Of a DNA stretch of 64,000 nt, positions 44,164 through 52,903 are shown piece by piece; position 1 is the stretch's first letter, and each line of letters opens with the position of its first letter. The DNA is taken from positions 62,001 through 126,000 of the forward strand of contig JAPWUV010000001.1 of assembly GCA_028275345.1 (NCBI GenBank), in the 5' to 3' direction. This DNA comes from a bacterium (lineage in GTDB: Bacteria; Zhuqueibacterota; Zhuqueibacteria; Oleimicrobiales; Geothermoviventaceae). The notes under the pieces were generated by a model that saw only the letters and a program-made list of their open reading frames with translations, did not search any database and was not told where the DNA came from. The position numbers and the translations under genes are program-made.

Positions 44164-44664
44164 ATGTGGGTGCCGACGCTGGTGATGGCCGCACTTGCAG
44201 GGATCTTGGTGTTCGTAGGCTATGCGAGAGGGGGAGGGCAGCATGTGGTTGGGCTGATGAACGGGCTACGCATGACGGGCCAGGTCCTCCCGTTGTTGAT
44301 TTTCTCATTTGTGGCCGCGGGGATGGTCCAAGTCCTTGTGCCTCGCGAGCTACTCGGCAAGTGGATTGGGCAGGAGTCCGGCCTCAGAGGCATCCTGGTG
44401 GGCACGCTCGCGGGTGCCATCGCGCCGGGCGGACCGTACGTGAGTCTTCCCCTGGCCGCCGGGCTGCTGAGGGCAGGGGCTGGCGTCGGCACTATGGTGG
44501 CTTTCCTTACGGGCTGGTCCCTCTGGGCGGTAGGCCGTCTGCCGATGGAAATCGGGTTGATGGGCTGGCGATTTGCTCTCATCCGCTTCGCAAGTACGTT
44601 CTTTTTCCCGCCCATCGCGGGATTTCTTGCCCAGATGCTGTTCGGGAGTGTGAAGCTGACGTGA
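44164..44664 (+). CDS. half-size permease (COG0701/DUF318-like)
   Basis: A 166-residue membrane protein with five hydrophobic segments. 'LMNGLRMTGQVLPLLIFSFV', 'VPRELLGKWIGQESGLRG' and 'GAIAPGGPYVSLPLAAGLL' match one half of the two-repeat DUF318/COG0701 permeases, which are normally about 300 residues with a CxxC between halves. A single repeat implies a dimer. The related group includes ArsP-type organoarsenical exporters, but nothing here points to a substrate. The ATG has GAAGGAGGAGG upstream. No second half is found next to it. Confidence 0.75.
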   Translation: MWVPTLVMAALAGILVFVGYARGGGQHVVGLMNGLRMTGQVLPLLIFSFVAAGMVQVLVPRELLGKWIGQESGLRGILVGTLAGAIAPGGPYVSLPLAAGLLRAGAGVGTMVAFLTGWSLWAVGRLPMEIGLMGWRFALIRFASTFFFPPIAGFLAQMLFGSVKLT

Positions 44665-44802
44665 CAGAGTTCCCGGGCGGAAAGGATTCTGGCTACCGTT
44701 GCATGCCCGGCGGAGTCCGTCACTCGTGCTTCGCGGCGCTGCACCCGGGGGATGTCAAGGGGGATCTGCCGGGATGATGTGGGATCAGCAGGTCGGCGCC
44801 CA

Positions 44803-45528
44803 TTACGCCGATAGCGATCTCGCCACCAGGGTGAAGCCGAGTCCAGCCGCGAAGGCCAATAAGCTCACGAAGCGTCTGCGCTGGATCCGGTGCATCTCCG
44901 GCATCAGATCGTCCGAGGCTACGTGGAGGAAGGTGCCGGCGGAGAAGGCGATCAGGATTCCGAGAGTCTGTTGGGGGAAATTCACTAAGGCGGCCCGAGT
45001 GATCAAAGCCCCCACCGGGACGCCCGCTCCAAAGGCCGTGACGGCCAATTCCGTTTTCGTGCGGGAGAAGCCGCTCTTGAGGAGCACGCTCGAGAGCGCA
45101 ACCGATGCAGGTAGCTTGTGGAAAACGATTGCCAGCCCTACGCTTGGTCCGATCTCCGGGAGCAGGGCGCCGGAGCCGAGCGCCACGCCGTCCACAAGGC
45201 TGTGGAGTGTCAGACCGAAGAAAGCTGCCCATCCCACCCGGTGGTAGTCACAATGTTCAGCCTCGCACGGGTGGGTCATGACGAATTTTTCCGCGATGTA
45301 CATGAGGAGGAAGCCTGCCAGGATGCCGGGCCCGAGAGCAGAGCCTGCCAGGTCCGCAGCCTCCGGTACCATATTGAGAAAAGCGGTGCCCAGAAGCACG
45401 CCGGCCCCGAAGCCCACAGAGAGCCTCAGAGCTTCGTGGCTCCGATGCCAGAGCATGGGGATGAACCCCCCAACGACCGCGATTCCGAAAATCACTCCCA
45501 CGTAGATCAGGAAAGCTGCCTCGCCCAT
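44803..45528 (-). CDS. ZIP-family metal transporter
   Basis: A 241-residue protein with eight hydrophobic segments. The ZIP metal-binding helices are clear: 'LTLHSLVDGVALG' (helix 4) and 'IVFHKLPASVALSS' (helix 5, where HEIP is more usual). The loop 'HPCEAEHCDYH' between helices 3 and 4 is His/Cys-rich and probably binds metal. Substrates are typically zinc, iron or manganese. I chose the ATG at 45528; a GTG at 45555 extends it by nine residues with no ribosome site. Confidence 0.87.
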   Translation of the reverse strand: MGEAAFLIYVGVIFGIAVVGGFIPMLWHRSHEALRLSVGFGAGVLLGTAFLNMVPEAADLAGSALGPGILAGFLLMYIAEKFVMTHPCEAEHCDYHRVGWAAFFGLTLHSLVDGVALGSGALLPEIGPSVGLAIVFHKLPASVALSSVLLKSGFSRTKTELAVTAFGAGVPVGALITRAALVNFPQQTLGILIAFSAGTFLHVASDDLMPEMHRIQRRRFVSLLAFAAGLGFTLVARSLSA

Positions 45529-45618
45529 CCTCGGCACCCACGCGTTTTGGAGCACTGTACGACCAGCAGCTCAGTCACCCCTGGCCGGTCCGGAGGACGC
45601 CGTCCGGCATCCTTTGCT

Positions 45619-46449
45619 TCACTGTGCGAGGAACACCGCCACCTCCGCCCGATCGATCAGCCGTTTGGTCAGGCTTCCGACCAGGAAGTCCAGCACCGGG
45701 AGCTTGCTGTGCACTCCGAGAACCACCACATCCACGCGATTTCCGAAACGGGACTCGACGATTTCCTTCACGTCTCCTTGGGCCAGCACCGTCTCCAAAG
45801 ATCGCGCTCCATGCGCCCTCAGGTATTCCTCGGTCCGAGCCAGTAGCTGCTGGCCCTTCTCGGCCTCCTCCGTGACCGTCAGTACGCTCACCTCGAGGCC
45901 CTGGAATCCGATCACTTGAGCGAACCGCTGCAGGCTGCGGGAGGCGGGAAGGCTGCCGTCGTAGGCGACCAAAACGCGACGGATCTCCGGCGGTTTCTGC
46001 GGCACGGCCAATACGGGCGTGAGGATATGCCGCAACACCTCATGCAGGCCTTTGTCCGGTTCGTCCTCGGTGGCGAAATGCAAGGAAGAGCGGAGCCCCA
46101 TCACCAGGAGATCGTGGTACTTGGACTCTTCGAACAGCAGGTCTTCCGGATCTCCCGTGAGCTCCCTTTCCTTGACCGCTACCCCATAGCGCGAAGCGAT
46201 GCCCCGGAACTTCGGCAGGAGATCCATGATGGTTCTCCGGGCTTCATCCATTGCATGTTCCACGGCTTTCTCGGCGTAGTAGATGGCTCCGGCTGGTGCG
46301 CCTCCCACCGTTCGCTCGATGCCCGGCTGATCCAGGGCCGCCAGGACGCTCACCTCCGCCTGCCACCTCCGAGCCAGCATGCAGGCGGTTTCCATGGCCG
46401 ACTGGCTGTAGACCGACGGGTCCAGAGGGACCAAGATCCTGCGTAGCAT
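45619..46449 (-). CDS. universal stress protein with two UspA domains
   Basis: A 276-residue cytosolic protein of two tandem Usp folds: 'RRILVPLDPSVYSQSAMETA' at the start and 'RVLVAYDGSLPASRSLQRFA' from about residue 158, each ending in the typical strand ('DLLVMGLRSS', 'DVVVLGVHSK'). The second half retains a G-rich ATP-site pattern 'GVHSKLPVLDFLVGSLTKRL'. The ATG at 46449 has GGGGAGGTGA upstream; the GTG at 46455 is inside that site. A small dyad (GATTCG-TCC-CGAATC, 46481-46495) lies just upstream and might be an operator. Orthologues respond to stress or energy limitation. Confidence 0.9.
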   Translation of the reverse strand: MLRRILVPLDPSVYSQSAMETACMLARRWQAEVSVLAALDQPGIERTVGGAPAGAIYYAEKAVEHAMDEARRTIMDLLPKFRGIASRYGVAVKERELTGDPEDLLFEESKYHDLLVMGLRSSLHFATEDEPDKGLHEVLRHILTPVLAVPQKPPEIRRVLVAYDGSLPASRSLQRFAQVIGFQGLEVSVLTVTEEAEKGQQLLARTEEYLRAHGARSLETVLAQGDVKEIVESRFGNRVDVVVLGVHSKLPVLDFLVGSLTKRLIDRAEVAVFLAQ

Positions 46450-46519
46450 AGTCACCTCCCCGCAACGAATGTGGTTCGAGGATTCGTCCCGAATCTCAGG
46501 TGAGAGTTCTGTAAGCGAC

Positions 46520-47335
46520 TTACGGCGATGTCGTGCTCTGCGGGAGCTCCTCCCACTTCAGTTCGGATCCCCACATGCTGTGCGGGATCAGAAAGACGAG
46601 CAGCGTGATGGCCGCGGCGAGGAGCAGAGCGCCGCGGCCGGCAGAGTACCTCCTCGAGCGCCACAAGGCCCACAACCAGGCTATGGCCGCCACCAGCGTC
46701 TTGTTGTCGGTCAGGTCAAGGCCGAAGGGGAAACCGGTCCACCACTGGCCGAACGCGTAGTGCTGAACCATTGGCCCAAGGACGAAGCCGCCAACGAAAA
46801 GGAAACCGAATCCCCAACGACCGTACACCACTGCCTTGTTCTCGCGCACCAGGGCGCCCAGTCCAGCGCGGTTCGAGAAGAGCATAAAGAGAAACATCGC
46901 CAGCACATGCGCGAGAAGGACGCCTGCCGGCACTTCGCCCCGGAAGCGGATGATCACAGGCTTCTCGCTGAGCATGGCTGTCGAACTTCCCCGCTGAAGC
47001 TGGATCTGGTACTCCAGTTTGCCGGCGGAGGGCTGATGCGGTAGCTGGGCCACGAGCCATTTACCCTCGCGGTGAAGGGGTTCACGCTTCCACGCCTCAG
47101 TGGAGGGGTAACGGCGCCAGACCAGCATCCCAGCGACAAGAGTGTCTTGGATTTCGAGCCGGATGATCTCGTCCCCGGCTCCCGCGTGTGCGCGCGGCAA
47201 GGAAAATCGGAACGCTTGACCCTCCAGCGTAACTTTCGCCGTGTAAGGGTAGGTGGGTCCCGTTCTTCTTTGCCAGGCGGCACTGAACAGAGTGAGGAGC
47301 ACAGCCACGAGCCAAAGCACCCTGGATCTTTTCAC
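46520..47335 (-). CDS. conserved membrane protein of unknown function
   Basis: A 271-residue protein: an N-terminal signal anchor ('VLWLVAVLLTLFSAAW'), a beta-rich external domain (about 20-130, 'TAKVTLEGQAFRFSLPRAHA'), then four hydrophobic helices with 'HYAFGQWWTGFPFGLDLTDN'. I recall similar unnamed proteins from FCB-group genomes, but no function is known to me. The GTG at 47335 has GGGAG at a good distance; the ATG at 47350 adds five residues without a site. It follows the prenyl synthase gene by 134 bases. Confidence 0.7.
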   Translation of the reverse strand: MKRSRVLWLVAVLLTLFSAAWQRRTGPTYPYTAKVTLEGQAFRFSLPRAHAGAGDEIIRLEIQDTLVAGMLVWRRYPSTEAWKREPLHREGKWLVAQLPHQPSAGKLEYQIQLQRGSSTAMLSEKPVIIRFRGEVPAGVLLAHVLAMFLFMLFSNRAGLGALVRENKAVVYGRWGFGFLFVGGFVLGPMVQHYAFGQWWTGFPFGLDLTDNKTLVAAIAWLWALWRSRRYSAGRGALLLAAAITLLVFLIPHSMWGSELKWEELPQSTTSP

Positions 47336-47469
47336 CCCGGTCTCCCGCATGTTTCGACCTACGTGCCTGAAAGCGAATTGGGCCAGAACCTCCGATGCTG
47401 GGAAAGCCTCCCGTCCGAAATCGGCGGGAAGTTGCTTCCACCTCCTTCGCGATCGCGCGCCCGTATGGT

Positions 47470-48456
47470 TCAGGCGCGCCGTCCCGCGAGGGCGAACGTC
47501 AGCTCGCGGAGATGCGAAACCCCTTCCGTCTCCGGCAGGGAACCAAGCTCCTGTCGGGCCTTCGCGAGGAGATCCTCCACAAGAGTTTCCGCTTGTTCCA
47601 TCGCTCCGAGGGATTCGAACAACTGGATCACGCGCTGCACGGCATCCTCGGGGAGCCTCTCGGAGGCGTACATTCGGAGAAGCCACTGCCTTTCGGCCTC
47701 CGATGCCGTGCGCAGGGCGTGGACGAAGAGAAACGTCTTCTTTCGCCGGCGGATGTCGCTCGCTTGCGGCTTCCCGGAGATCTGCTCCGGCGAGAGGACG
47801 TCGAGCAGGTCATCCTGGATCTGGAACGCGAGGCCAAGCCACTTGCCGTAGGAGCTCAGGGCGGCGACGGACCGTTCGTCGCCGCCACCGGCGAGGGCCC
47901 CGAGCCCGCAGGAGACGGAGAAGAGCTGCGCGGTCTTCTTCTCGATCATCTCCATGTAGTCCTGGAGGGAGACCTCCGTGCGAGATTCGAACTCCTTGTC
48001 CAGCGCCTGGCCCTCGCAGATGCGCAGGACCCCTTCGGAAAAGAGCGAGCCAATTCTGGCGAGTCTCTCGGGTGGATTGCGAAAGAGCTGTTGGTAAGCA
48101 AGAGCCAGGAGGCCGTCGCCGGCCAGGATCGCCGTGTCCTGATCCCACACGACATGCACGGTAGGCCGGCCTCGCCGCAGCGCATCGCGATCCATGATGT
48201 CGTCGTGCACCAGGGTGAAGTTGTGCATCAGCTCCACCGCCAGCGCACAGGGGAGAGCATCCTGAGCCTTGCCCCCCACGGCCTCGGCGGACAGGAGCAC
48301 CAGGATCGGGCGCAAGCGCTTTCCGCCTCCGGCCAGCGTGTAGCGAACGGGCTCGTAGAAGGAGTCGGGTAGTCGCCCGTCCGCAAGTCGCCTCAGCTCC
48401 GCCTCGATGAGCGAACGCAACTCCTCGAGCTTCTTCTGGAGAGAATCGCGGCTCAT
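47470..48456 (-). CDS. polyprenyl diphosphate synthase
   Basis: A 328-residue prenyltransferase joining isopentenyl diphosphate to allylic primers for quinone, carotenoid or cell-wall lipid precursors. It has 'GGGKRLRP' (43-50), the first Asp-rich motif 'DDIMD' (85-89) and the second 'DDLLD' (215-219). The first motif lacks the two-residue insertion of bacterial FPP synthases such as IspA, so a geranylgeranyl or longer product is more likely, by inference. A good promoter lies 57 bases upstream of the ATG at 48456. Downstream on the same strand is the unknown membrane protein. Confidence 0.92.
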   Translation of the reverse strand: MSRDSLQKKLEELRSLIEAELRRLADGRLPDSFYEPVRYTLAGGGKRLRPILVLLSAEAVGGKAQDALPCALAVELMHNFTLVHDDIMDRDALRRGRPTVHVVWDQDTAILAGDGLLALAYQQLFRNPPERLARIGSLFSEGVLRICEGQALDKEFESRTEVSLQDYMEMIEKKTAQLFSVSCGLGALAGGGDERSVAALSSYGKWLGLAFQIQDDLLDVLSPEQISGKPQASDIRRRKKTFLFVHALRTASEAERQWLLRMYASERLPEDAVQRVIQLFESLGAMEQAETLVEDLLAKARQELGSLPETEGVSHLRELTFALAGRRA

Positions 48457-48512
48457 CCCTCCTCAAGGCTCCTTGAATGATTTGGCCGAGCACCCGACCC
48501 GAAGGCCCTGGC

Positions 48513-48541
48513 AATGTAGCCAAACCCGCCCAGCTTTTCAA
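48513..48541 (-). promoter_or_regulatory. promoter of the polyprenyl synthase gene
   Basis: TTGAAA (48541-48536), 17-base spacer, TACATT followed by G (48518-48513), 57 bases before the ATG. Confidence 0.6.
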
Positions 48542-48644
48542 GGGAATTGACGCTGGCCCATCGCGGGCCGCCGAAGGAATGGGATACCTTCGCGGACGAG
48601 CCAAAAGGTGGCTCGCTAAAGTGGAGGTTCAGAGGGGTCACCGC

Positions 48645-48673
48645 TTGCAATCGTAGACCAGGAGTGGTAGATT
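48645..48673 (+). promoter_or_regulatory. candidate promoter of the 48782 outer-membrane protein
   Basis: TTGCAA (48645-48650), 17-base spacer, TAGATT (48668-48673). The leader would be about 100 bases. Confidence 0.38.
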
Positions 48674-48781
48674 CGAGCTGTACGTAGTTGCCTCCTCCCT
48701 GGGTCGGGAACTGCGGCTGCGGAATGATGGCGGGCAAAAGGGGTGTCGGGCGTTGGACCAAAACCAACGGAGGTCGCAGCC

Positions 48782-49345
48782 ATGCGGAAACAGTTGGTGG
48801 TGGCAGGGCTTGTGCTGGTGATGGCAGTAGGCGCTTCGGCCCAGACGCAGCTCGGACTGATGGGCATTGGCGGGAAACTCGGTCTGGTCTCGCCGGAAGG
48901 GGACATCGGGAGCACCTTGGGAATCGGGCTTCAGGCGAAGCTCGGGCATGTTATCCCCCAAATCGCTCTGGATGCCTTCGTCGATTTCTGGACGAAAGGC
49001 TATGAGGAGTCCTACCTTGGCTACCGGTCCGACGCGTCCTTCACCGAGATCGCCGTAGGGGCATTGGCAAAATACTATTTATCGCTACCCCAGTCCAACA
49101 TCAAGCCCTATGCGGGGGGAGGTCTTGCCCTGAACTTCGGGCACAGCAAGGTCGAGTCGTCGGTGCCCGGGTGGCGCGGCGGCTCCGAGTCTGACACTGA
49201 CGTCGACCTGGGGATCCACCTCGTCGGCGGGGCGGAATTGCCCTTGACCCCCAACATCGACGGTTTGGCCGAACTGAAATATGCAATTGACGGGGCCGAC
49301 TACTTCGCCATCTCCGTCGGCGCTGTCTTCCGGCTCGGAAGGTAA
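48782..49345 (+). CDS. small outer-membrane beta-barrel protein
   Basis: A 187-residue protein with a signal peptide ('VVAGLVLVMAVGASAQ') and about eight amphipathic strands ('GIGLQAKLGHVIPQIALDAF', 'AVGALAKYYLSLPQ', 'IKPYAGGGLALNFGHSKVES', 'FAISVGAVFRLGR'), the layout of an OmpA/OmpW-like eight-strand barrel ending in an aromatic-X-arginine tail. The ATG at 48782 has CGGAGG upstream; the longer reading to 48743 lacks a site. Function unknown; such barrels are often structural or bind small hydrophobic molecules. Confidence 0.78.
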   Translation: MRKQLVVAGLVLVMAVGASAQTQLGLMGIGGKLGLVSPEGDIGSTLGIGLQAKLGHVIPQIALDAFVDFWTKGYEESYLGYRSDASFTEIAVGALAKYYLSLPQSNIKPYAGGGLALNFGHSKVESSVPGWRGGSESDTDVDLGIHLVGGAELPLTPNIDGLAELKYAIDGADYFAISVGAVFRLGR

Positions 49346-49410
49346 CCCCTTGGCAAGGATCGGGAGCCGGTCAGAACGGCTCGAAGAGGGAGATGGAGTT
49401 CCCCTCCCGT

Positions 49411-49950
49411 TCAAGAGGAAGGGGAACCGAGGATGGCGTTCTCGAGGGAGGCCCCGTCGAGGTCGGTTCCTTCGAGGCGGGCGAAAGATAGATCCGCACG
49501 CTCCAGATGAGCTCGCCGGAGGCAAGCCCCGCGGAGATCCGCCCCCCGGAGAGAAGCCCGTTTGAGGCGAGCGCGCGTCAAATTGGCGTTGCGCAGGTTC
49601 GCCCCATCCAGGAGGGAGCCGAAGAGGGCCGCGTGCTCCAAGTCGGCTCCCTCCAGATTAGCCCCACTGAGGTTGGTGTCCTGGAGGTTTGCGTCCGCGA
49701 GCTCGGCCCCGGCCAGGTCGGCTCCTTCCAGATTGGCCCCGAAGAGAAAGGCGCGCCGAAGGTCAGCTCTCGCGAGCTTCGCGCCGGCGAGGTTTGCGTT
49801 TTGGAGATGGGCATCGGTGAGGATGACCCCGGTTAGATCGGCCCCCTGGAGGGTTTCGTAAGAGAGATCGATCTCTCGCAGATCCCTTCCCGACAGGCTC
49901 CCTCCCCCGCGTAAAATCCGCACAACCTCATCTCGGGTGAGCTCGCTCAT
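49411..49950 (-). CDS. pentapeptide-repeat protein
   Basis: A 179-residue protein of which residues about 20-170 are continuous pentapeptide repeats of the A(D/N)LxX type ('GADLTGVILTDAHLQNANLA', 'GANLEGADLEHAALFGSLLD'). These fold as a right-handed four-sided helix; some members mimic DNA and protect gyrase, most have no known role. The ATG overlaps the stop of the STAS gene by four bases, so the two are coupled. The first 20 residues are charged and may cap the helix or contact a partner. Confidence 0.9.
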   Translation of the reverse strand: MSELTRDEVVRILRGGGSLSGRDLREIDLSYETLQGADLTGVILTDAHLQNANLAGAKLARADLRRAFLFGANLEGADLAGAELADANLQDTNLSGANLEGADLEHAALFGSLLDGANLRNANLTRARLKRASLRGADLRGACLRRAHLERADLSFARLEGTDLDGASLENAILGSPSS

Positions 49951-50297
49951 GGGCCCTCCGCGCGAAGCTCGGCGATAGCTTCCTCCACACTGGGCAGGAT
50001 CTTGAACACACCCTCAAGCCTCGTCAGCTGAAGAGGACGGAGCACCCGATCCGGCACATTGGCCAGCACCATCTCGCCGCCGCTGGCGCGGATGGTACTC
50101 AGTCCCGCCACCAGCATCCCCAGGCCACTGCTGTTCATCCAGTGTACGCCGCTGAGGTCCAGCACAATGCGGTTCCTCTCCCTTCGGACCGCTTCGTACA
50201 GGACCCGGCGGAATTCTTCCCCCTCAGGACCCCCAAGAAGCGTACCCTGGATACGGAGGATCAAGACATCCTCTTGCTGGGACTGTTCAATGACCAT
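49947..50297 (-). CDS. STAS-domain anti-sigma factor antagonist (SpoIIAA/RsbV-like)
   Basis: A 116-residue single STAS domain. The conserved phospho-site is 'WMNSSGLGML' (Ser 57 or 58), preceded by 'RIVLDLSGVH'. RsbV-like proteins are phosphorylated by an anti-sigma kinase and, when dephosphorylated, free a sigma factor. No kinase, PP2C phosphatase or sigma gene lies nearby. Its coupling to a pentapeptide-repeat gene is the only context. The ATG at 50297 has GGGAAGG upstream. Confidence 0.9.
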   Translation of the reverse strand: MVIEQSQQEDVLILRIQGTLLGGPEGEEFRRVLYEAVRRERNRIVLDLSGVHWMNSSGLGMLVAGLSTIRASGGEMVLANVPDRVLRPLQLTRLEGVFKILPSVEEAIAELRAEGP

Positions 50298-50346
50298 CGC
50301 AGCCTTCCCATTTCAGTGGAGATCCTGCGATGAATAGACCGAACGA

Positions 50347-51573
50347 TCACTCGTGACGCAACGCCTCGATGGGATTGAGGCGAGCGGCCTTCATGGCCGG
50401 GTATACGCCGAAGACGATCCCGACGAGGGAGCAGAACACAAGCCCCAGGATCAGGGTCCAGATCGGTACCACCGCGGGGAGGGAGCTCACCGCCCGCACG
50501 ACCTGCGCGATGAGAATGCCCAGGAAGATCCCGATGGCCCCTCCCACCTCGGTGAGGGTGACGGCCTCGATGAGGAACTGGATCAGGATGTGGCGGCGTT
50601 TGGCTCCCACAGCCATGCGGATGCCGATCTCCCGAGTCCTTTCCATCACCGAGACGAGCATGATATTCATGATGCCCACGCCCGCCACGATGAGGCTAAT
50701 GGACGCGATGATGTAGGCAGCCAGTCGCACGTACCGCGTGAGGTTGTTGAACGTCTGCACCAGGGTTTCGTTGGAGAAGATTTCGAAGTCGTTGTCCTCC
50801 CACGGCGGGACCTTACGGACGGCGCGCAGGATCCCGATCACCTGTTCTTGCGCCTCCTGGTAGAGCTCGCTGCTTGCCGCCTGCACGCTGATGGAAATGG
50901 ATCGGTTCTTACCCCAGATCTTGAAGAACGTGCCCAAGGGTACGATGACGAGGTTGTCCCGGCTTTCGCCGAAAACGCTCCCTTTCCGCTCGAGGACGCC
51001 GACCACCTCGAACTTGTGACCGTCGATCGTGACCGTCTCTCCCACGGGATCCCGATGCGGGAAAAGACGCTCCACCACGTCCATCCCCAGCACGGTGACG
51101 GTGCGATGGTGGTCCACGTCCGTCTGCGTGAGGAAGCGACCCCGGTATACGGAGGAGGCGTCCGTAGCGAGGTACTCGGGCGTAGTACCGAGGATCACCA
51201 CGGTCGGCAGGGTTTTGCGGTCCTCGAAGCGGATGGTGGCTCCCCCCCGGAACGCCTTGCTGCACACGGCGCGAACCGCCGTGGCCTTCTCGCGGATGGC
51301 GTCCGCTTCCTCCGGGGTCAGGTTCTTCCGATTGCGGTACTTCCGCCAGCTTTCCCCTCCAAGCTGGATCGGCGGGTATTTCTGAACCTGGAAGACGTTG
51401 TTGCCCAGGAGCTGCAGCTGCTGAGCCACGTTGCGCTTCAGCCCCTCCACCAGCGACTGCATGGCGATGATGGTCATTACGCCGATCACCACGCCGAGAA
51501 GTGTGAGGAAGGACCGAAGCTTGTTCGCCCGAATCGTTCCGAACGCTACGGAGAAATACTCGCTGACGACCAT
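50347..51573 (-). CDS. MacB-like ABC transporter permease, second
   Basis: A 408-residue FtsX-like permease: N-terminal helix ('KLRSFLTLLGVVIGVMTIIA'), large periplasmic domain (about 45-280), and three C-terminal helices ending 'NPIEALRHE'. It lacks an ATPase domain, so the ATPase at 52904 must serve it. It is a divergent paralogue of the upstream permease and probably pairs with it. The gap to that gene is 54 bases. Such transporters move lipoproteins, peptides or macrolides across the periplasm through MacA and TolC. Confidence 0.92.
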   Translation of the reverse strand: MVVSEYFSVAFGTIRANKLRSFLTLLGVVIGVMTIIAMQSLVEGLKRNVAQQLQLLGNNVFQVQKYPPIQLGGESWRKYRNRKNLTPEEADAIREKATAVRAVCSKAFRGGATIRFEDRKTLPTVVILGTTPEYLATDASSVYRGRFLTQTDVDHHRTVTVLGMDVVERLFPHRDPVGETVTIDGHKFEVVGVLERKGSVFGESRDNLVIVPLGTFFKIWGKNRSISISVQAASSELYQEAQEQVIGILRAVRKVPPWEDNDFEIFSNETLVQTFNNLTRYVRLAAYIIASISLIVAGVGIMNIMLVSVMERTREIGIRMAVGAKRRHILIQFLIEAVTLTEVGGAIGIFLGILIAQVVRAVSSLPAVVPIWTLILGLVFCSLVGIVFGVYPAMKAARLNPIEALRHE

Positions 51574-51627
51574 GGATCAAATCCTCAGAGGACGCGATTT
51601 CTGCCGCAACCGCGCATCCAGCTTCGC

Positions 51628-52869
51628 TCACTCGTACCGCAGCGACTCGATGGGGTTGAGCCGGGCGGCGCGACTGGCTGGGTAGATGCCAAAGACGATG
51701 CCAATGCAGAGGACGAAGCCAATCCCGAGCACGGCCACCCAAGGCGTAATGGCCGCCGGGATCGGGGTAGCTTGGGCGATGAGCTTGGCAAGCCCGATCG
51801 CCAGGACGATGCCGACCATCACGCCCAACGCTACGATGATCATCGATTCCACGAGGAACTGCCACAGGATGTCGCGATTCTTCGCCCCAACGGCCTTCCG
51901 GATCCCGATCTCTCGCGTCCGTTCCGTCACGCTGACCAAGAGGATGTTCATGATCCCAATGCCTCCCACCAGGAGGGAGATGGAACCCACCCCGATGGCC
52001 ACGGCCCACAAGGAGGTGGTGAGGTTGCGGTAGGCTTGCATCAGCATGCTCTGCTCGTTGATGGCGAAGTCGTTCTTCTTGCCCGGGGGAACCTTCCGGA
52101 CCCGCCGAAGGATGCCTTCCAGCTCGAGCTTGGCGTCTTCGACCAGGGAGGGATCCTTGACGTGCACTTCGATGTCGATCGAGCGGTTGCCCCCGAAAAG
52201 CTTCTCGAACGCGCCGATGGGGATCACCACGTAGTTATCGAGGCTGAAGCCGAACATCTGCCCTTTCTTCTGGAGGACGCCCACCACCCGGAACGGATGC
52301 CCTCCGATTTGAATCCGTTTGCCCAGGGGGTCCTCCCGTCCGAAGAGCTTGTCCGCGACCTCCCAGCCGATGACGCAGGCCGGCCGCCGATGAGATACAT
52401 CTAGCTCCATGAGGAAGCGCCCGACCTCGGGGAAGGCATTGCTTGTGTACAGGTAGTCCTGCGTGGTGCCGAGCACTTGCACGCCGCGGAGCTCTTTGTT
52501 CCGGTAGGTCACCTTGCGCACGGTGTAGAGCGTGGGGGCCACAGCGTCCGCGAGCTGGGAGTATTTCTGAATGGCCTGCACCTCCTTCATCGTGATGTCC
52601 TTCCGGTTTCGGTACTCCCACCAGGACTGGCCGGTCATGATCCACGGGAACTTCTGCACGTACAGGGTGGAGGTGCCCAGCTGGGCGATCTCCCGGCTGA
52701 AGGCGCGGTTGAGACCCTGCACCAGCGCCACGATGGTGACCACCGTGGTCACGCCGATCACGATGCCGAGGATGGTGAGCGCAGTGCGCAGCTTGTAAGC
52801 GCGCAGCGCGTCGATCGCAATGGATACCCCCTCCCCAAGAGCGACCAACGTCCGATACAAACTCCTCAT
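51628..52869 (-). CDS. MacB-like ABC transporter permease, first
   Basis: A 413-residue FtsX-like permease with helix 'KLRTALTILGIVIGVTTVV' near residue 30, a periplasmic domain, and 'ERTREIGIRKAVGAKNRDIL' before the C-terminal helices, ending 'NPIESLRYE'. The ATG at 52869 fits the family N-terminus; the longer reading to 52923 overlaps the ATPase gene. It lies 34 bases after the ATPase stop. With its paralogue it likely forms a heterodimeric membrane part, as in the MacB-type export pumps where domains are encoded separately. Confidence 0.92.
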   Translation of the reverse strand: MRSLYRTLVALGEGVSIAIDALRAYKLRTALTILGIVIGVTTVVTIVALVQGLNRAFSREIAQLGTSTLYVQKFPWIMTGQSWWEYRNRKDITMKEVQAIQKYSQLADAVAPTLYTVRKVTYRNKELRGVQVLGTTQDYLYTSNAFPEVGRFLMELDVSHRRPACVIGWEVADKLFGREDPLGKRIQIGGHPFRVVGVLQKKGQMFGFSLDNYVVIPIGAFEKLFGGNRSIDIEVHVKDPSLVEDAKLELEGILRRVRKVPPGKKNDFAINEQSMLMQAYRNLTTSLWAVAIGVGSISLLVGGIGIMNILLVSVTERTREIGIRKAVGAKNRDILWQFLVESMIIVALGVMVGIVLAIGLAKLIAQATPIPAAITPWVAVLGIGFVLCIGIVFGIYPASRAARLNPIESLRYE

Positions 52870-52903
52870 GGGACGCACTCTGTGATCAATCCGCGATACC
52901 GTT

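Larger units (their letters stand above)
48457..48781. other. divergent intergenic region between prenyl synthase and outer-membrane protein genes
   Basis: A 325-base gap with a minus-strand promoter (48541-48513) and a plus-strand candidate (48645-48673), plus the GGAGG site for the 48782 gene. No gene was seen in it. Confidence 0.6.

Noticed and set aside
50353-52404. Plus-strand open frame of 683 codons opposite the two ABC permease genes
   Set aside because: The permease genes on the other strand have full FtsX features; this frame is Asp/His/Arg-rich, without signal, domain or ribosome site.
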